Assembly: GCF_000524475.1 (NCBI RefSeq)
Contig: NZ_BAVQ01000005.1
Coordinates: forward strand, 62,001-126,000
Origin: Tomitella biformata AHU 1821
GTDB lineage: Bacteria > Actinomycetota > Actinomycetes > Mycobacteriales > Mycobacteriaceae
Direction of reading: 5' to 3'
Length of the DNA stretch: 64,000 nucleotides
A program made the position numbers and the translations under genes. Shown one piece after another: positions 43,200 through 52,060 of the stretch (its first letter is position 1; each line of letters starts with the position of its first letter). A model generated the notes under the pieces. The model worked only from the letters and a program-made list of their open reading frames with translations, searched no databases and was not told the DNA's origin.

Positions 43200-45758
43200 T
43201 CAGCGCTTCACCAGCTTGCGCACCAGCCGCATCCCCTGCCGCGCCGACATCGTCGGCAGATAGGCATGGGAGATGGCGGTGCCGATGCTGGGCAGTGCCG
43301 CCGGATCCTCGAACGCCATGTAGACGGGCACATAGGTGGGTTGGAACTTCGATTTGAAGGCGAGCAGCGAGCGGAAGCCGTACACGGGCTCGAGCGCTCG
43401 ACCCAGGGCGTCCAGGGCCTTGTCCAACACCGCGACAGCGCCGGTGGGCTGGTTGGGCGAATCCTCATCCGGTGTGTTGATCTTGGCCAGGGGCGCCCCG
43501 GACAAGCTCATGAACTCGATGCCCTCCTCCTGTAGGAGCAGCGCCGCGGAGGCGATGAGGAACTCCACAGTGGGGCGGAATCCCGCAGTGCGCCGACGCA
43601 TGAAGTCCAAGGTCCAGCCGACCACCTGACCGTCCCGATACACCGGCAGCCAGGACGTCACGCCGTGGACGGTCCGGTTCTCGTCGATGGCGATCAGGCA
43701 CCGCACGTCCGGGTCGTCCACCTCGTCCAAGCCGCCGAGGGTGAAGCCCATCTCCGGCATGCCCTTGCTGGAGACCCATTCCTCGGAGATCACCTTGATC
43801 TGGTCCGTCAGCGACAACGGGGCCGTGGGATAGCTGATCCACTCGGCGGTGATCCCTGCCTTCTTGGCATGGTTGAGCGCGGTGCGGATGTCTTGGAAGC
43901 GCTTGCCGGTGAAGGCGAGCTCGGTCAGCGGCAGCACCGTCTCCTCAGCCACCTTGATGCCGATCCAGCCGAGCCGGTCTGTGATCTCCTTGACCGGCTC
44001 GAACACGGAGTAGTAGCAGACGGACCAGCCGTTGTGGGCGCAGTGGCGGGCGAAGCCGACGACGGCTTCCTCCAGGTGCTCGGGCGGCCCGACGGGTCCG
44101 CCGGTGGTGAGCGCTATGCCGGAGACGACGCGATACGCCACGTAAGCCTCCCCGCCCTCGGTGAACCAATACTCGTTGCCAGTCCATACCGTCATCCAGG
44201 ACATGGAGTTTCCGCCGGTGTGCTGCAACAACTCCCGTGCCTTCAGCGCCGCATCCGGGTCCTGGCCGTAGGCGGGCTTGCGGAACGTGGCGAGCATCGC
44301 GACGGTCAGAGTCAGCCAGAATACGACGCCCGTCCACTCGAATAGGACAGTCGTGACGAACTCCGTCGGCAAGAATCGTGGGTCCAACCACTGCAGATAA
44401 CGCGGTGGGATGAGCCGTTCGGGGAATCCGATGATGAGGTCGGCGGCAGTGGGGTGGCGGTCGAACCCGTCGGCCAGCATCGAGCCCAGCAGGACATAGG
44501 CCGCGAAGAGTGCCGCCGTCACGGCGGCCAGGAACGTGAAGAGTCGCAGATAGGTGCGTTTGGGCGCGGTCACCGCGAAGAAGTGCCGGGTGGCGAGCAA
44601 GACAATGAGCATCGCGATGGGGACGAGCATCGGGATGATCGCGTGGTACAGGTGCTGCGCGCCGTCTCGTCCGCTGAACTCCCACTGGTCGTACGCCGCG
44701 TTGAAGTAGCGCAGGACCAGGTTCAAGCTCGCGAGGCCGAGCAGCACACACTGCGCCAATACTGCCGCGACCCAGGCGCCGCGACGGCCGCGCCGCAGCC
44801 CGTCGCTGAGGACAAGCACGAAGATCGACGGCATGAGGGTGAGCATCGTCGGCCCGAAACCCCCCAGGCGCAGGCCCAGCAGGCCGCCGCGGCAGTCCCG
44901 GCCGCCCGGCTGCGCGGCGCACAGCGCTCGCACTTCATCGGGGGTGGACTGCGCGCCGCTGAACAGGTCGCGCACTGAGATGAGGGGGCCGATCGCGTGG
45001 GGTGACAGCGCCGCCAGGATCGGTCCGATGGCGCTGGCGGCGACGACGATCGCCACGAGGACCCGGCCCTCGCGGCGGGTACCCGCGAACAGCGGATGCG
45101 GCCCAACAGCGGCGCGCCCGCCGCGAATCATCCAGGCCCCCACCGCGAGTCCGGCCCCCACCGCGAGTCCGGCCAGCGCCGCGAACAGCCGGCTGTAGTC
45201 CATCAGATGGCCGCTGAACAGGGCGAGCGTGACCAGCAGTGCGAGCATGCCGACGCGGATCCGCCGACGCCACAGCGCAGACATTGACGCGCTGGCGGCA
45301 AGGACGACACCCGCGATGAAGGTCGTCGGGCCTACGGCGTACTCCGCGCCGAGGTGTGGGGCCCAGGAGATCCCGGCCAAGACTGTGGCCTGCACCAGCG
45401 CCGCCGCAGCGAGACCGCCGAGGAACTGGGTGAGAATCGCGACGCCGAGGAACCTCTGCGAGCCGAGCCGCCTCTCGATCGGCACACACCCAGCGAGCAG
45501 GAAGATAGTCGTGATGATGTACACCGACAGCCCCTGCGCCCATAACGCGGAGGTCAGGGCAGTCCAGAGCCGGCCGTCGGGCAGCGTCGACGTGCCGATG
45601 CCCACCGATTGCCGCAACTCCCGGGATGGGCCGTGCAGGACGCTGCCGGTTGCGAAGGCGATCACCCACAGCGCGGCGAGGTAGGCGATTGTCACCGGAG
45701 CCGAGCGGACTGCGGCGGTCGAACTTGCCCACAGCGCGGCAGGTGATGGGCTCGCCAC
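43200..45758 (-). CDS. MprF-like membrane protein with DUF2156 aminoacyl-transfer domain
   Basis: 852 residues. N-terminal half: about a dozen membrane helices, the first six of rhomboid-like layout (DGRLWTALTSALWAQGLSVYI, LGAEYAVGPTTFIAGVVLA) but without the rhomboid Ser (GxSG), so not a protease. C-terminal 300 residues form the DUF2156 fold of lysyl-phosphatidylglycerol synthases: GNSMSWMTVWTGNEYWF, ALTTGGPVGPPEHL, RRRTAGFRPTVEFLIASA. Likely adds an amino acid to a lipid or flips it, changing envelope charge. GTG 45758 is chosen because AGGAGG lies five bases upstream; GTG 45764 sits too close to it. Divergent from a membrane-anchored esterase. Confidence 0.88.
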   Translation of the reverse strand: MASPSPAALWASSTAAVRSAPVTIAYLAALWVIAFATGSVLHGPSRELRQSVGIGTSTLPDGRLWTALTSALWAQGLSVYIITTIFLLAGCVPIERRLGSQRFLGVAILTQFLGGLAAAALVQATVLAGISWAPHLGAEYAVGPTTFIAGVVLAASASMSALWRRRIRVGMLALLVTLALFSGHLMDYSRLFAALAGLAVGAGLAVGAWMIRGGRAAVGPHPLFAGTRREGRVLVAIVVAASAIGPILAALSPHAIGPLISVRDLFSGAQSTPDEVRALCAAQPGGRDCRGGLLGLRLGGFGPTMLTLMPSIFVLVLSDGLRRGRRGAWVAAVLAQCVLLGLASLNLVLRYFNAAYDQWEFSGRDGAQHLYHAIIPMLVPIAMLIVLLATRHFFAVTAPKRTYLRLFTFLAAVTAALFAAYVLLGSMLADGFDRHPTAADLIIGFPERLIPPRYLQWLDPRFLPTEFVTTVLFEWTGVVFWLTLTVAMLATFRKPAYGQDPDAALKARELLQHTGGNSMSWMTVWTGNEYWFTEGGEAYVAYRVVSGIALTTGGPVGPPEHLEEAVVGFARHCAHNGWSVCYYSVFEPVKEITDRLGWIGIKVAEETVLPLTELAFTGKRFQDIRTALNHAKKAGITAEWISYPTAPLSLTDQIKVISEEWVSSKGMPEMGFTLGGLDEVDDPDVRCLIAIDENRTVHGVTSWLPVYRDGQVVGWTLDFMRRRTAGFRPTVEFLIASAALLLQEEGIEFMSLSGAPLAKINTPDEDSPNQPTGAVAVLDKALDALGRALEPVYGFRSLLAFKSKFQPTYVPVYMAFEDPAALPSIGTAISHAYLPTMSARQGMRLVRKLVKR

Positions 45759-45926
45759 GGACACCTCCTGCGCATAGTGAATCTCGCGGCTGTCGCCGCA
45801 TTAATACATAGTGCACTCTCGCTGCTGTGAACTCCCTGAGAGAGCGTGGGAGCCCCCGGAATCGGTACAGTCGTTTTGTGCGCGACGGCTGTCCCGCTGC
45901 CGCCCTGCAATTGTGGGAGGGGAGGT

Positions 45927-47228
45927 ATGCGGATGCTCGATTGGTCGCTGTTGACTGGACCTGTGCCGGTCATTATCGCGGTGTTGGGGGGACTCGGCGC
46001 CATCTGGCTGCTGGCTCGGGTGAGCCGGCGCCACCTGCTGCGCAACGTGCCGCTGACGCTGGCGGGCGCCGTCATTGTGGCCGTCGTCATGTGGCTGGTG
46101 GTGGAGAAGCTCTGGCACCCCTTCCCCGATCCGCTGCCGCTGGCTATCTACGTGTGGACCGGCCTTGGAGTCTGGGCCGTGCTCCTGGTGGTGCCCCGCA
46201 TTCTGGCGAGCCGTCGCCGGCTGCTGGTCTCAGTGGTGTCGGTGCTTGCCGCGGTGCTGGTGGTGCTCACCTCGGCCGCGCAGATCAACCTGCATTTCGA
46301 CGCGTATCCCACGATCGGGAACGTGGTGGGCAGGAGCGCCGTGAACACCATCGACTTCGCGGAACTACCGCCGCGGCAGGACAATCCGATCATGGGCGCG
46401 CCGCTGGAGGCGAGCTGGACGGCACCGGCTGAGATGCCGTCGGTCGGCAGCGTGACCACCGCGGCCATCCCGGCGACCGCGTCGGGCTTCACCGCCCGGC
46501 CCGCCGAGGTGTATGTGCCGCCCGCGTACTTCACCGCCCGTAGGCCGCTGCTGCCGGTGCTCGTCCTGCTCGCCGGACAGCCTGGCGGCCCTGGGGATTG
46601 GTTCGCGGGCGGCAATCTGGAGCGGACGATGAACAATTTCGCCCACGCGCACCAGGGGCTCGCGCCCATCGTCGTGGTGGCGGACGGCACCGGAAGTGAG
46701 TTCGCGAACCCGCTCTGCGTGGACTCCCACCTGGGCAACGTCGCGACCTATCTGACCGTCGATGTGCCGGCGTGGATCACCGGGTCGTTTGAGGTGGACC
46801 CGGACCATAAGGCGTGGGCGATTGGCGGGCTGTCCTATGGCGGGACCTGCGCGCTGCAGATGTCCACCCTCAAGCCGGAGGTCTACCCGACCTTCATCAA
46901 CCTCTCCGGCCAGCTCGAGCCGACGTTGGGCGACCACAACACCACGGTGGACCAGGTCTTCGGCGGCAACGCGGCCGCGTTCGCCGCCGTGAACCCGATG
47001 GACCTGATGAAATCCCGCAGCTATCCCAATGTGGGGGGCTACTTCGTGGTGGGCGCGGGCGATGATCAATACAAGGCCGGGCTGCGCACCGTCTACGAGG
47101 CCGCGAAGGCCGCGGGCATGGACGTGCAGTTCGACGAGGTGCCCGGGGGGCACAGCTTCGACGTCTGGTCACGCGGGCTGGCGGACAGCCTGCCGTTCAT
47201 CAGCCACCGGATGGGGCTCACGTCCTGA
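45927..47228 (+). CDS. Membrane-anchored alpha/beta hydrolase (antigen-85-like esterase)
   Basis: 433 residues. Four membrane helices in the first 140 residues, then an extracytoplasmic esterase domain: PVLVLLAGQPGGPGDWF, nucleophile elbow AIGGLSYGGTCALQM with Ser in GLSYGG, FVVGAGDDQY (acid), and VPGGHSFDVW (His). This is the fold of the FrmB and antigen-85 group, whose members include mycolyltransferases; the W-x-x-x fibronectin-binding features are absent, so it could be a trehalose- or lipid-ester hydrolase. ATG 45927 has GGGAGG six bases upstream; ATG 45933 is an alternative. Its end overlaps the Nudix gene by 11 bp. Confidence 0.85.
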   Translation: MRMLDWSLLTGPVPVIIAVLGGLGAIWLLARVSRRHLLRNVPLTLAGAVIVAVVMWLVVEKLWHPFPDPLPLAIYVWTGLGVWAVLLVVPRILASRRRLLVSVVSVLAAVLVVLTSAAQINLHFDAYPTIGNVVGRSAVNTIDFAELPPRQDNPIMGAPLEASWTAPAEMPSVGSVTTAAIPATASGFTARPAEVYVPPAYFTARRPLLPVLVLLAGQPGGPGDWFAGGNLERTMNNFAHAHQGLAPIVVVADGTGSEFANPLCVDSHLGNVATYLTVDVPAWITGSFEVDPDHKAWAIGGLSYGGTCALQMSTLKPEVYPTFINLSGQLEPTLGDHNTTVDQVFGGNAAAFAAVNPMDLMKSRSYPNVGGYFVVGAGDDQYKAGLRTVYEAAKAAGMDVQFDEVPGGHSFDVWSRGLADSLPFISHRMGLTS

Positions 47229-47766
47229 GCCGGAGCCGGGCCAGGCGCATAAGTTGTCCTACGGTGTCGCGCTCGGCGTTCTCGGGCAGCTCGTCGACAG
47301 GCCACCAGCGAAGATCGTCGGACTCGTCGCTGCGCACCGCCACGGAGCCGGCGGGCGCGATGGCGAGGAAACGCACGTCGAGGTGGCGCGTTGGCAGGCC
47401 GAGCGAGCACGTGATCGGATGCGTGTGTAGGGCAAGGGGAACCGGGTCCATGACCAGGTCTTTGATGCCGGACTCCTCGCGGGCCTCGCGTAGCGCCGCC
47501 GCCTGGATTGTGGCGTCGGAGGGCTCGCAGTGCCCGCCCAGTTGGATCCAGCGTCCCACCCGGGGGTGCAGGGTGAGCAGGACCCGGCTCGCCGTGTGGT
47601 CGAGTAGCAGCGTGGAGGCCGTGAGGTGGCCGGGCGCGGACTTGCGCAGGCAGGCGTCGGGCGCGGCGTCCAGGAACGCGAGCACGGTGTGCCGCAGCGA
47701 GTCCTGTTCGACGTCTGGCGCCGGCCAATCCACAAGGGTGGACACGGCCGATTCATGCAGGCTCAC
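47218..47766 (-). CDS. Nudix hydrolase coupled to fbiB
   Basis: 182 residues. Nudix box region [21 protein letters not shown] and EESGI, with REAREESG as the catalytic Glu cluster. The first Glu of the box is offset by one residue from the strict pattern, as in several actinobacterial relatives. Substrate unknown (nucleoside diphosphate derivative). GTG 47766 overlaps the fbiB stop in GTGA, so the three-gene run fbiA-fbiB-nudix is translationally coupled; a role in F420-related metabolite clean-up is inference. Converges with the esterase with an 11-bp overlap. Confidence 0.9.
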   Translation of the reverse strand: MSLHESAVSTLVDWPAPDVEQDSLRHTVLAFLDAAPDACLRKSAPGHLTASTLLLDHTASRVLLTLHPRVGRWIQLGGHCEPSDATIQAAALREAREESGIKDLVMDPVPLALHTHPITCSLGLPTRHLDVRFLAIAPAGSVAVRSDESDDLRWWPVDELPENAERDTVGQLMRLARLRLRT

Positions 47767-49118
47767 AGCTCCACCAGCCTGTCGTCGAGGGCAGCGGCAG
47801 GCCGGGCTGCGAGGGGTTCTTCGGGATGCCCGATCGCGATGGCCCCCAAGGGCTGCCAGTCTGCGGGCAGTTCGAGGATCTCACGGACCACGTCGGGCGC
47901 GAAGATAGTCGAGCCGATCCAGCAACTGCCGACCTGGCGTACGGCGAGCCCGACCAGCAACCCTTGCACGGCAGCCCCGACGGCCACCGTGAACATCGTG
48001 TGCTCGGCGCCGGTGCGACGAGCGTCCGGGTAGCGGTGGGCCCCGTCGGGGACGCAGACCGGGATGATGATCTCGGGTGCCCCGTAGAGGATGTCGCCGC
48101 GGCTGGTGCGGGCCGCGATGCGGTCCGCAGACCAGCCATCCGCCGCGAGGTCCGCCTGCCAGGCGGCGCGCATCCCGTCCAGCAAGGCCTTGCGGCGCAC
48201 GGGATCCCGCAGCCAGACGAAGCGGACGGGAGCGGTGTGGTGCGGGGCCGGCGCGGTGAGCGCGTCGGCGACGGCCGCGCGGATCAGCTCTGGCTCGACT
48301 GGCTCCGAGGTGAATGAGCGCACCGAGCGGCGCAGCAGCAACGCCTCCTGGCGGCCGCGTTCAATCGACTCGGCGGTGCCCAGCCAGAACAGGTCCTCCT
48401 CACCCGCACGGACGAGATCCCGTGCGGTGGAGCCATTCTCGACGGGGCTCAGACCTCGGACGACGGCGATGGGGGTGCCGCCGAGCTTGCCCTTGACGAG
48501 GTCTCCCGCAGCGGCGAGCTCATCGGCGATGGCGATCTCGGTGACGAATAGCTCGTTGCCGTGCTCGTCCGCGCCGCCGGCGTAGGCATGCGCGACTGCC
48601 AGTCCGGCCGCGCCGATCGCGACGTCGGTCTGCCCTATCCGCCAGGCCCGGCCCATCGTGTCGGTGACGACCACCGCGACGGTGACTCCGAGGGCCTCCT
48701 GGATAGCGGCACGGAGCCGACGGGCGCTGGCATCGGGGTCTACTGGCAGCAGCGCCAACTCATTGCCCAGCACGTTGGAGCCGTCCACCCCGGAGGCGGC
48801 CTGGACAATGCCCAGCTTGTTCTCCGTGATGAGGGTCCGGTTCTTGCGGGCGACCACGCGGACCGCCTCCTGATCCACCAGTTGACGCCGGGCGTGGTCC
48901 CGCTCATCGGGGTCGGTGGGCGCGATCACGATGCGCCCCTCCACCTTCGAGAAGATTTTGGAGGTGACCACCAGGACGTCGTCGTCGGCCAGCCAGGGCG
49001 CGGCGGCGACCACCGCGGCGGCGAGGTCGTCGCCCGGACGGAACTCCGGGAGTCCCTCAACGGTGCGGATCTCCAGCGCGGGGCTGGCATGGTCGGGGAT
49101 CTGCGAGCCCGGGATCAC
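47763..49118 (-). CDS. fbiB: Bifunctional F420 synthesis protein FbiB (F420:glutamate ligase + FMN reductase domain)
   Basis: 451 residues, two domains. The N-terminal CofE-type part (about 1-245) has [17 protein letters not shown] and [22 protein letters not shown] for GTP-dependent addition of glutamates to F420-0. The C-terminal part (about 250-451) is a nitroreductase-fold domain with [17 protein letters not shown] and the [16 protein letters not shown] helix; in M. tuberculosis this domain reduces dehydro-F420-0 with FMNH2 and helps extend the glutamate tail. GTG 49118 overlaps the fbiA stop. Matches Rv3262. Confidence 0.95.
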   Translation of the reverse strand: MIPGSQIPDHASPALEIRTVEGLPEFRPGDDLAAAVVAAAPWLADDDVLVVTSKIFSKVEGRIVIAPTDPDERDHARRQLVDQEAVRVVARKNRTLITENKLGIVQAASGVDGSNVLGNELALLPVDPDASARRLRAAIQEALGVTVAVVVTDTMGRAWRIGQTDVAIGAAGLAVAHAYAGGADEHGNELFVTEIAIADELAAAGDLVKGKLGGTPIAVVRGLSPVENGSTARDLVRAGEEDLFWLGTAESIERGRQEALLLRRSVRSFTSEPVEPELIRAAVADALTAPAPHHTAPVRFVWLRDPVRRKALLDGMRAAWQADLAADGWSADRIAARTSRGDILYGAPEIIIPVCVPDGAHRYPDARRTGAEHTMFTVAVGAAVQGLLVGLAVRQVGSCWIGSTIFAPDVVREILELPADWQPLGAIAIGHPEEPLAARPAAALDDRLVEL

Positions 49119-50101
49119 AGCGTGATCCCGACCAATTCCATTGCCTGCCTGGCCATCTCAGCGGTGGCCTCGGGATCGGACATCAATAGCGGCACAGACT
49201 TGACTGCGACGCCGGGAATGTCGGCGCGGTCACCGGTGTCCACCAGCCAGCCATCGAGGATGCCGGCCTCGGAGCGGGCCCCGTACATCCGGCCGATGGC
49301 CTCCGCCTCGGTGGGGACGCCGATCACGGTCAGGCACTCATCGGCCATGCCGCGCAACGGCTTTCCGGCGATGACGGGGGAGATGCCGACGACCTTGGCT
49401 GCGGTGGTGCGCAGGGCCCCGCGGATACCGGGCACCGAGAGTAGGGCCCCGATGCTGACGACGGGGTTGGAGGGTGCGAGGACCACCAGGTCGGCGCCCT
49501 CGATGGCCTCGAGGACCCCGGGGGCCGGCTTGGCTTTGTCGGCGCCCACCTGCACGAAGCTGTGCGTCGGCACCTGGGCGCGGTGGCGCACCCACCATTC
49601 CTGGAAGTGGATGGCGCGTTTCTCGCCGTCGGCGGGGTCGGTGATCACCACGTGCGTCTCGCAGCGGTCGTCGGTCACGGGCAGCAGCGTCACGCCGGGC
49701 TGCCACCGGTTGCACAGGGCGGCCACGATGCTCGAGAGCGGGTAGCCGTGGTCGAGCATGCGGGTGCGGATCAGGTGGGTCGCGGTGTCGCGGTCGCCCA
49801 GGCCGAACCAGTCCGGGTCCGCGCCGTACGCGGCGAGCTCCTCCTTGACGTGCCAGCTCTCGTCGGTGCGGCCCCAGCCGCGCTCGACATCGATGCCGCC
49901 ACCCAGCGTGTACATGCACGTGTCGAGGTCGGGGGTGATGCGCAGTCCGTGCATCCAGACGTCGTCCCCGACATTGACCACCGCAGTGATCTCGTGCTCT
50001 GCCCCTTCGCTCACCGGCCCCTTGGCCAGATCCAATAGGGAGCGCAGTCCCACTAGGAATTTCGCTCCGCCGACGCCGCCAACCAACACAGTCACCTTCA
50101 C
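49115..50101 (-). CDS. fbiA: 2-Phospho-L-lactate (phosphoenolpyruvyl) transferase FbiA
   Basis: 328 residues. Transfers the phosphoenolpyruvyl or phospholactyl group to Fo, giving dehydro-F420-0 or F420-0. CofD family: [17 protein letters not shown] at the N terminus, [20 protein letters not shown] (metal-binding Asp pair), [13 protein letters not shown] and [17 protein letters not shown] 50101. First gene of fbiA-fbiB-nudix, divergent from whiB2 over a long spacer. Matches Rv3261 by position and length. Confidence 0.95.
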   Translation of the reverse strand: MKVTVLVGGVGGAKFLVGLRSLLDLAKGPVSEGAEHEITAVVNVGDDVWMHGLRITPDLDTCMYTLGGGIDVERGWGRTDESWHVKEELAAYGADPDWFGLGDRDTATHLIRTRMLDHGYPLSSIVAALCNRWQPGVTLLPVTDDRCETHVVITDPADGEKRAIHFQEWWVRHRAQVPTHSFVQVGADKAKPAPGVLEAIEGADLVVLAPSNPVVSIGALLSVPGIRGALRTTAAKVVGISPVIAGKPLRGMADECLTVIGVPTEAEAIGRMYGARSEAGILDGWLVDTGDRADIPGVAVKSVPLLMSDPEATAEMARQAMELVGITL

Positions 50102-50284
50102 GCTGTCCGAGCGTAGTGCGTGGGGGCCGGGGCCCCGCTGCTGGCCTTAGTGAGCGGGGGCGAGCGGCCCAGGCAGGCTGTGTGATGAAGAACACGGACA
50201 CAAAAGCTGCGGATTCTGTAACGGCGGGCGGGTCGGCACATCGAAATACCGAAGTGCGGTGGTATAGCGATTCCGCCGTTCGGG

Positions 50285-50313
50285 TTGAAGGGTTGGAAGA
50301 ACCAGTGTTTAAT
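50285..50313 (+). promoter_or_regulatory. Promoter for whiB2
   Basis: -35 TTGAAG (50285-50290), 17-bp spacer, -10 TTTAAT (50308-50313, 5 of 6). Predicted start of transcription about 50320. The block 50102-50284 upstream shows no gene and only weak features; it must also contain the fbiA promoter. Confidence 0.6.
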
Positions 50314-50407
50314 AACAACCATGTCATTTGATGGGGCGAGGGGACCTGGGATCGCCCTTGATGACCAAATTTCCGGCGTAACCCCAGGGCCTGTTGTTCC
50401 GGTGTCG

Positions 50408-50443
50408 GTGTTTCCAGTGTCTGGGAACACAGAGACTGGAAAC
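50408..50443 (+). other. Two mutually exclusive hairpins in the whiB2 leader
   Basis: Hairpin 1: GTGTTTCCAG (50408-50417), TGT, CTGGGAACAC (50421-50430), one mismatch. Hairpin 2: GTTTCCAGT (50410-50418), 16-nt loop, ACTGGAAAC (50435-50443), perfect. They share the left arm, so only one can form. The block also holds GTGTC at 50402 and 50417, the complement of GACAC, the WhiA core motif known from Streptomyces. Confidence 0.5.
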
Positions 50444-50491
50444 CATAGAGGGCATGATCCGCGCACTGCGACAGATGAGGACCCCGCAACG

Positions 50492-50917
50492 ATGCTGAAC
50501 GAGTCAGTGGTTAACGAGTCTGCACCGATTGCGCTTCGGACTGCAGGTTGGGCCGAGGTCGTCACCGGGGGCGCAGTCTCCGGGCCGACGGCGGAGGCGG
50601 AGCCGGTCGATCGCGCGGAGTTCATGGCGTCAATCGTCAACGCGCGCCCCGAACTGTCCCTTGTCGGTGGCTACGACGGCATGGATATCGGCCACCCTGA
50701 GGAGGAGTGGCAGGACCGGGCGCTCTGCGCGCAGACCGACCCCGAGGCGTTCTTCCCGGAGAAGGGCGGCTCCACCCGTGAGGCGAAGAAGATTTGCCTG
50801 AGCTGCGAGGTGCGCGTCGAATGCCTCGAGTATGCGCTGGAGAACGATGAGCGGTTCGGCATCTGGGGTGGACTGTCCGAACGTGAGCGCCGCCGTCTGA
50901 AGAAGGGCGTTATCTAG
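50492..50917 (+). CDS. whiB2: WhiB-family iron-sulfur regulator WhiB2 (WhmD)
   Basis: About 141 residues from ATG 50492. Iron-sulfur ligands C79, C102, C105 and C111 (C-x22-C-x2-C-x5-C) lie in WQDRALCAQTDPEAFFPEKG and ICLSCEVRVECLEYAL, followed by the GIWGGLSERERRR turn and basic tail. WhiB2 controls septation and cell division in mycobacteria and works with WhiA in relatives. The start is uncertain: 50492 has GAGGA upstream; ATG 50624 would give a 97-residue protein like the 89-residue M. tuberculosis one; ATG 50321 is at the predicted transcription start, but codons 50321-50491 have only about 50 percent GC at third positions, unlike coding DNA here. Ends at a tandem duplication and a bidirectional terminator. 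Confidence 0.9.
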   Translation: MLNESVVNESAPIALRTAGWAEVVTGGAVSGPTAEAEPVDRAEFMASIVNARPELSLVGGYDGMDIGHPEEEWQDRALCAQTDPEAFFPEKGGSTREAKKICLSCEVRVECLEYALENDERFGIWGGLSERERRRLKKGVI

Positions 50918-50945
50918 AGCAATTACGACCTAGGGCAATTAATAG
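50914..50945. repeat. Tandem 16-bp duplication at the whiB2 stop
   Basis: CTAGAGCAATTACGAC (50914-50929) and CTAGGGCAATTAATAG (50930-50945): the first 12 bases match at 11 positions. The first unit includes the TAG stop (50915-50917). Confidence 0.65.
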
Positions 50946-50947
50946 TC

Positions 50948-50982
50948 GACCCGACCCCGCGCTAACCGCGCAGGGTCGGGTC
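50948..50982. terminator. Bidirectional terminator between whiB2 and the metallopeptidase-like gene
   Basis: Perfect 10-bp arms GACCCGACCC (50948-50957) and GGGTCGGGTC (50973-50982), with an inner CGCG/CGCG stem. On the plus strand AATTATTT follows; on the minus strand TATTAATT follows a short gap. The stop of the minus-strand gene (50962-50964) lies in the loop. Confidence 0.8.
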
Positions 50983-51576
50983 AATTATTTCCGGGTCGAC
51001 GCACAGGTAGGTGGCGACCTGCTCGACCATGACGTCGTGCAGCAGAAAGATGAGCTCGCGCGGGTGCTTGGCCCGCAGCTCCAAGGGGCGTCGGAACAGC
51101 ACGATGCGGGCGCGGGTCGGATCGCCGGCCTGCGTCAACCCCGCTGGCACCAGGCGGGAGAGTGGGACGGGGCCGTCGGCCACGACCTCGGGCGGCCACG
51201 TGATGGTCTCCGGGTTGCGGGCCCGGATCTTGGGCGTCTCGTCGACGGCGATGTCGAGTTTGGTCAGCTCCTTGTGCCACGCGGCGTCGATATCGCCGAA
51301 CGCCAGGATCGCCATCCGGTCGAAGGCGTCCGAGCGGCTCTGCCACGCTGGCACGCCCGCGGGCAGCACGCTACCGCGGATACCGCGGCCGCGACGCTCG
51401 ATGCTGCGAGAGGTCGGGGTGCGCTTGCGATTCTGGGAGCCGGTGGGGGTCCGGTTGGTGAGGAGTCGGGACCCCGACGGGGCGAGGCCGCGTCGCGGCG
51501 TGGGGTCATCGCCTGTCGGGTCATCGCCGGAATGGCCCTTACCTGAGTGGCCCTTGCCAGTGTGACCTCGGAACAT
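50962..51576 (-). CDS. Metallopeptidase-like conserved protein (zincin fold, Rv3259 type)
   Basis: 204 residues from ATG 51576. N terminus: repeats of GHTGK/GHSGK and GDDPT, then a basic, probably disordered stretch. Conserved core: SDAFDRMAILAFGDIDAAWHK, LDIAVDETPKIRARNPETI, WPPEVVADGPVPLSRLVPAG, and a last helix LIFLLHDVMVEQVATYL. Family proteins are called zincin-like metallopeptidases; here the last helix has HDxxxE instead of HExxH, so catalysis is doubtful. Conserved beside whiB2 in M. tuberculosis (Rv3259). Convergent with whiB2, divergent from the DUF3499 gene. Confidence 0.82.
   Translation of the reverse strand: MFRGHTGKGHSGKGHSGDDPTGDDPTPRRGLAPSGSRLLTNRTPTGSQNRKRTPTSRSIERRGRGIRGSVLPAGVPAWQSRSDAFDRMAILAFGDIDAAWHKELTKLDIAVDETPKIRARNPETITWPPEVVADGPVPLSRLVPAGLTQAGDPTRARIVLFRRPLELRAKHPRELIFLLHDVMVEQVATYLCVDPEIIDPTLRG
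51504..51560. repeat. Two adjacent 15-bp tandem duplications in a coding N terminus
   Basis: GGTCATCGCCTGTCG/GGTCATCGCCGGAAT (51504-51533) and AATGGCCCTTACCTG/AGTGGCCCTTGCCAG (51531-51560). On the minus strand they encode GDDPT-GDDPT and GHTGK-GHSGK. The same 15-bp period as in the LCP gene repeat. Confidence 0.85.
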
Positions 51577-51676
51577 GGCCACAACGATACCTGCGAGGGA
51601 TGCTGCCGACTCCACAGGAGGACTCATACGGCGCGTTGGCGCCAGGTCCGGCCGCAGTGGGTTACTGTCTCTAGTC

Positions 51677-52060
51677 GTGAGGATACTGCGGAAATGCTGC
51701 CGGCCCGGGTGCAAGAACTCGGCTGCCGCAACTTTGACGTTCGTGTATTCGGATTCCACCGCTGTCGTCGGACCGCTGGCCACTAGCGCCGAGCCGCACT
51801 CGTGGGACCTGTGCGAGCTGCACGCAGTGCGCATCACGGCCCCGCTGAACTGGGAACTTGTTCGGCATGAGGGCCGGTTCGCGGTGGGGGAGCCGGATGA
51901 GGACGATCTGACTGCGTTGGCCGAGGCTGTTCGGGAGGCCGGCCGCGTCGACCGGGGCAGACCTGCCGACGTGGGCGCGACTAGGCCCTCGCCGCCCAGC
52001 CCTATCGCCCGCACAGGCCGGCGCGGACATTTGCGCGTTCTGCCGGACCCTGAGCAGTAA
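51677..52060 (+). CDS. DUF3499 conserved actinobacterial protein
   Basis: 127 residues. The N-terminal core has CCRPGCKNSAAATLTFVYSD, AVVGPLATSAEPHSWDLCELH and ITAPLNWELVRH; the Cys pair of CxxxC with CxxH could bind zinc. The C-terminal third is charged and variable. No catalytic motif. GTG 51677 is used because the family starts right there (MRILRKCCRPGC); the open frame upstream is the complement of the neighbouring gene. Equivalent of Rv3258c, conserved next to phosphomannomutase. Function unknown. Confidence 0.9.
   Translation: MRILRKCCRPGCKNSAAATLTFVYSDSTAVVGPLATSAEPHSWDLCELHAVRITAPLNWELVRHEGRFAVGEPDEDDLTALAEAVREAGRVDRGRPADVGATRPSPPSPIARTGRRGHLRVLPDPEQ

Noticed and set aside
43200-45758. 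Active rhomboid protease domain in the MprF-like protein
   Set aside because: No GxSG motif or matching His is present in the rhomboid-like helices.
45773-45813. CATAGTG direct repeat between the MprF-like gene and the esterase
   Set aside because: Only 7 bp, 34 bp apart, with no symmetry; likely chance in an AT-richer spacer.
50321-50491. N-terminal extension of WhiB2 from ATG 50321
   Set aside because: Although the predicted transcript starts there, third codon positions are about half GC, unlike all neighbouring genes, and the sequence holds strong hairpins. Better explained as a leader.
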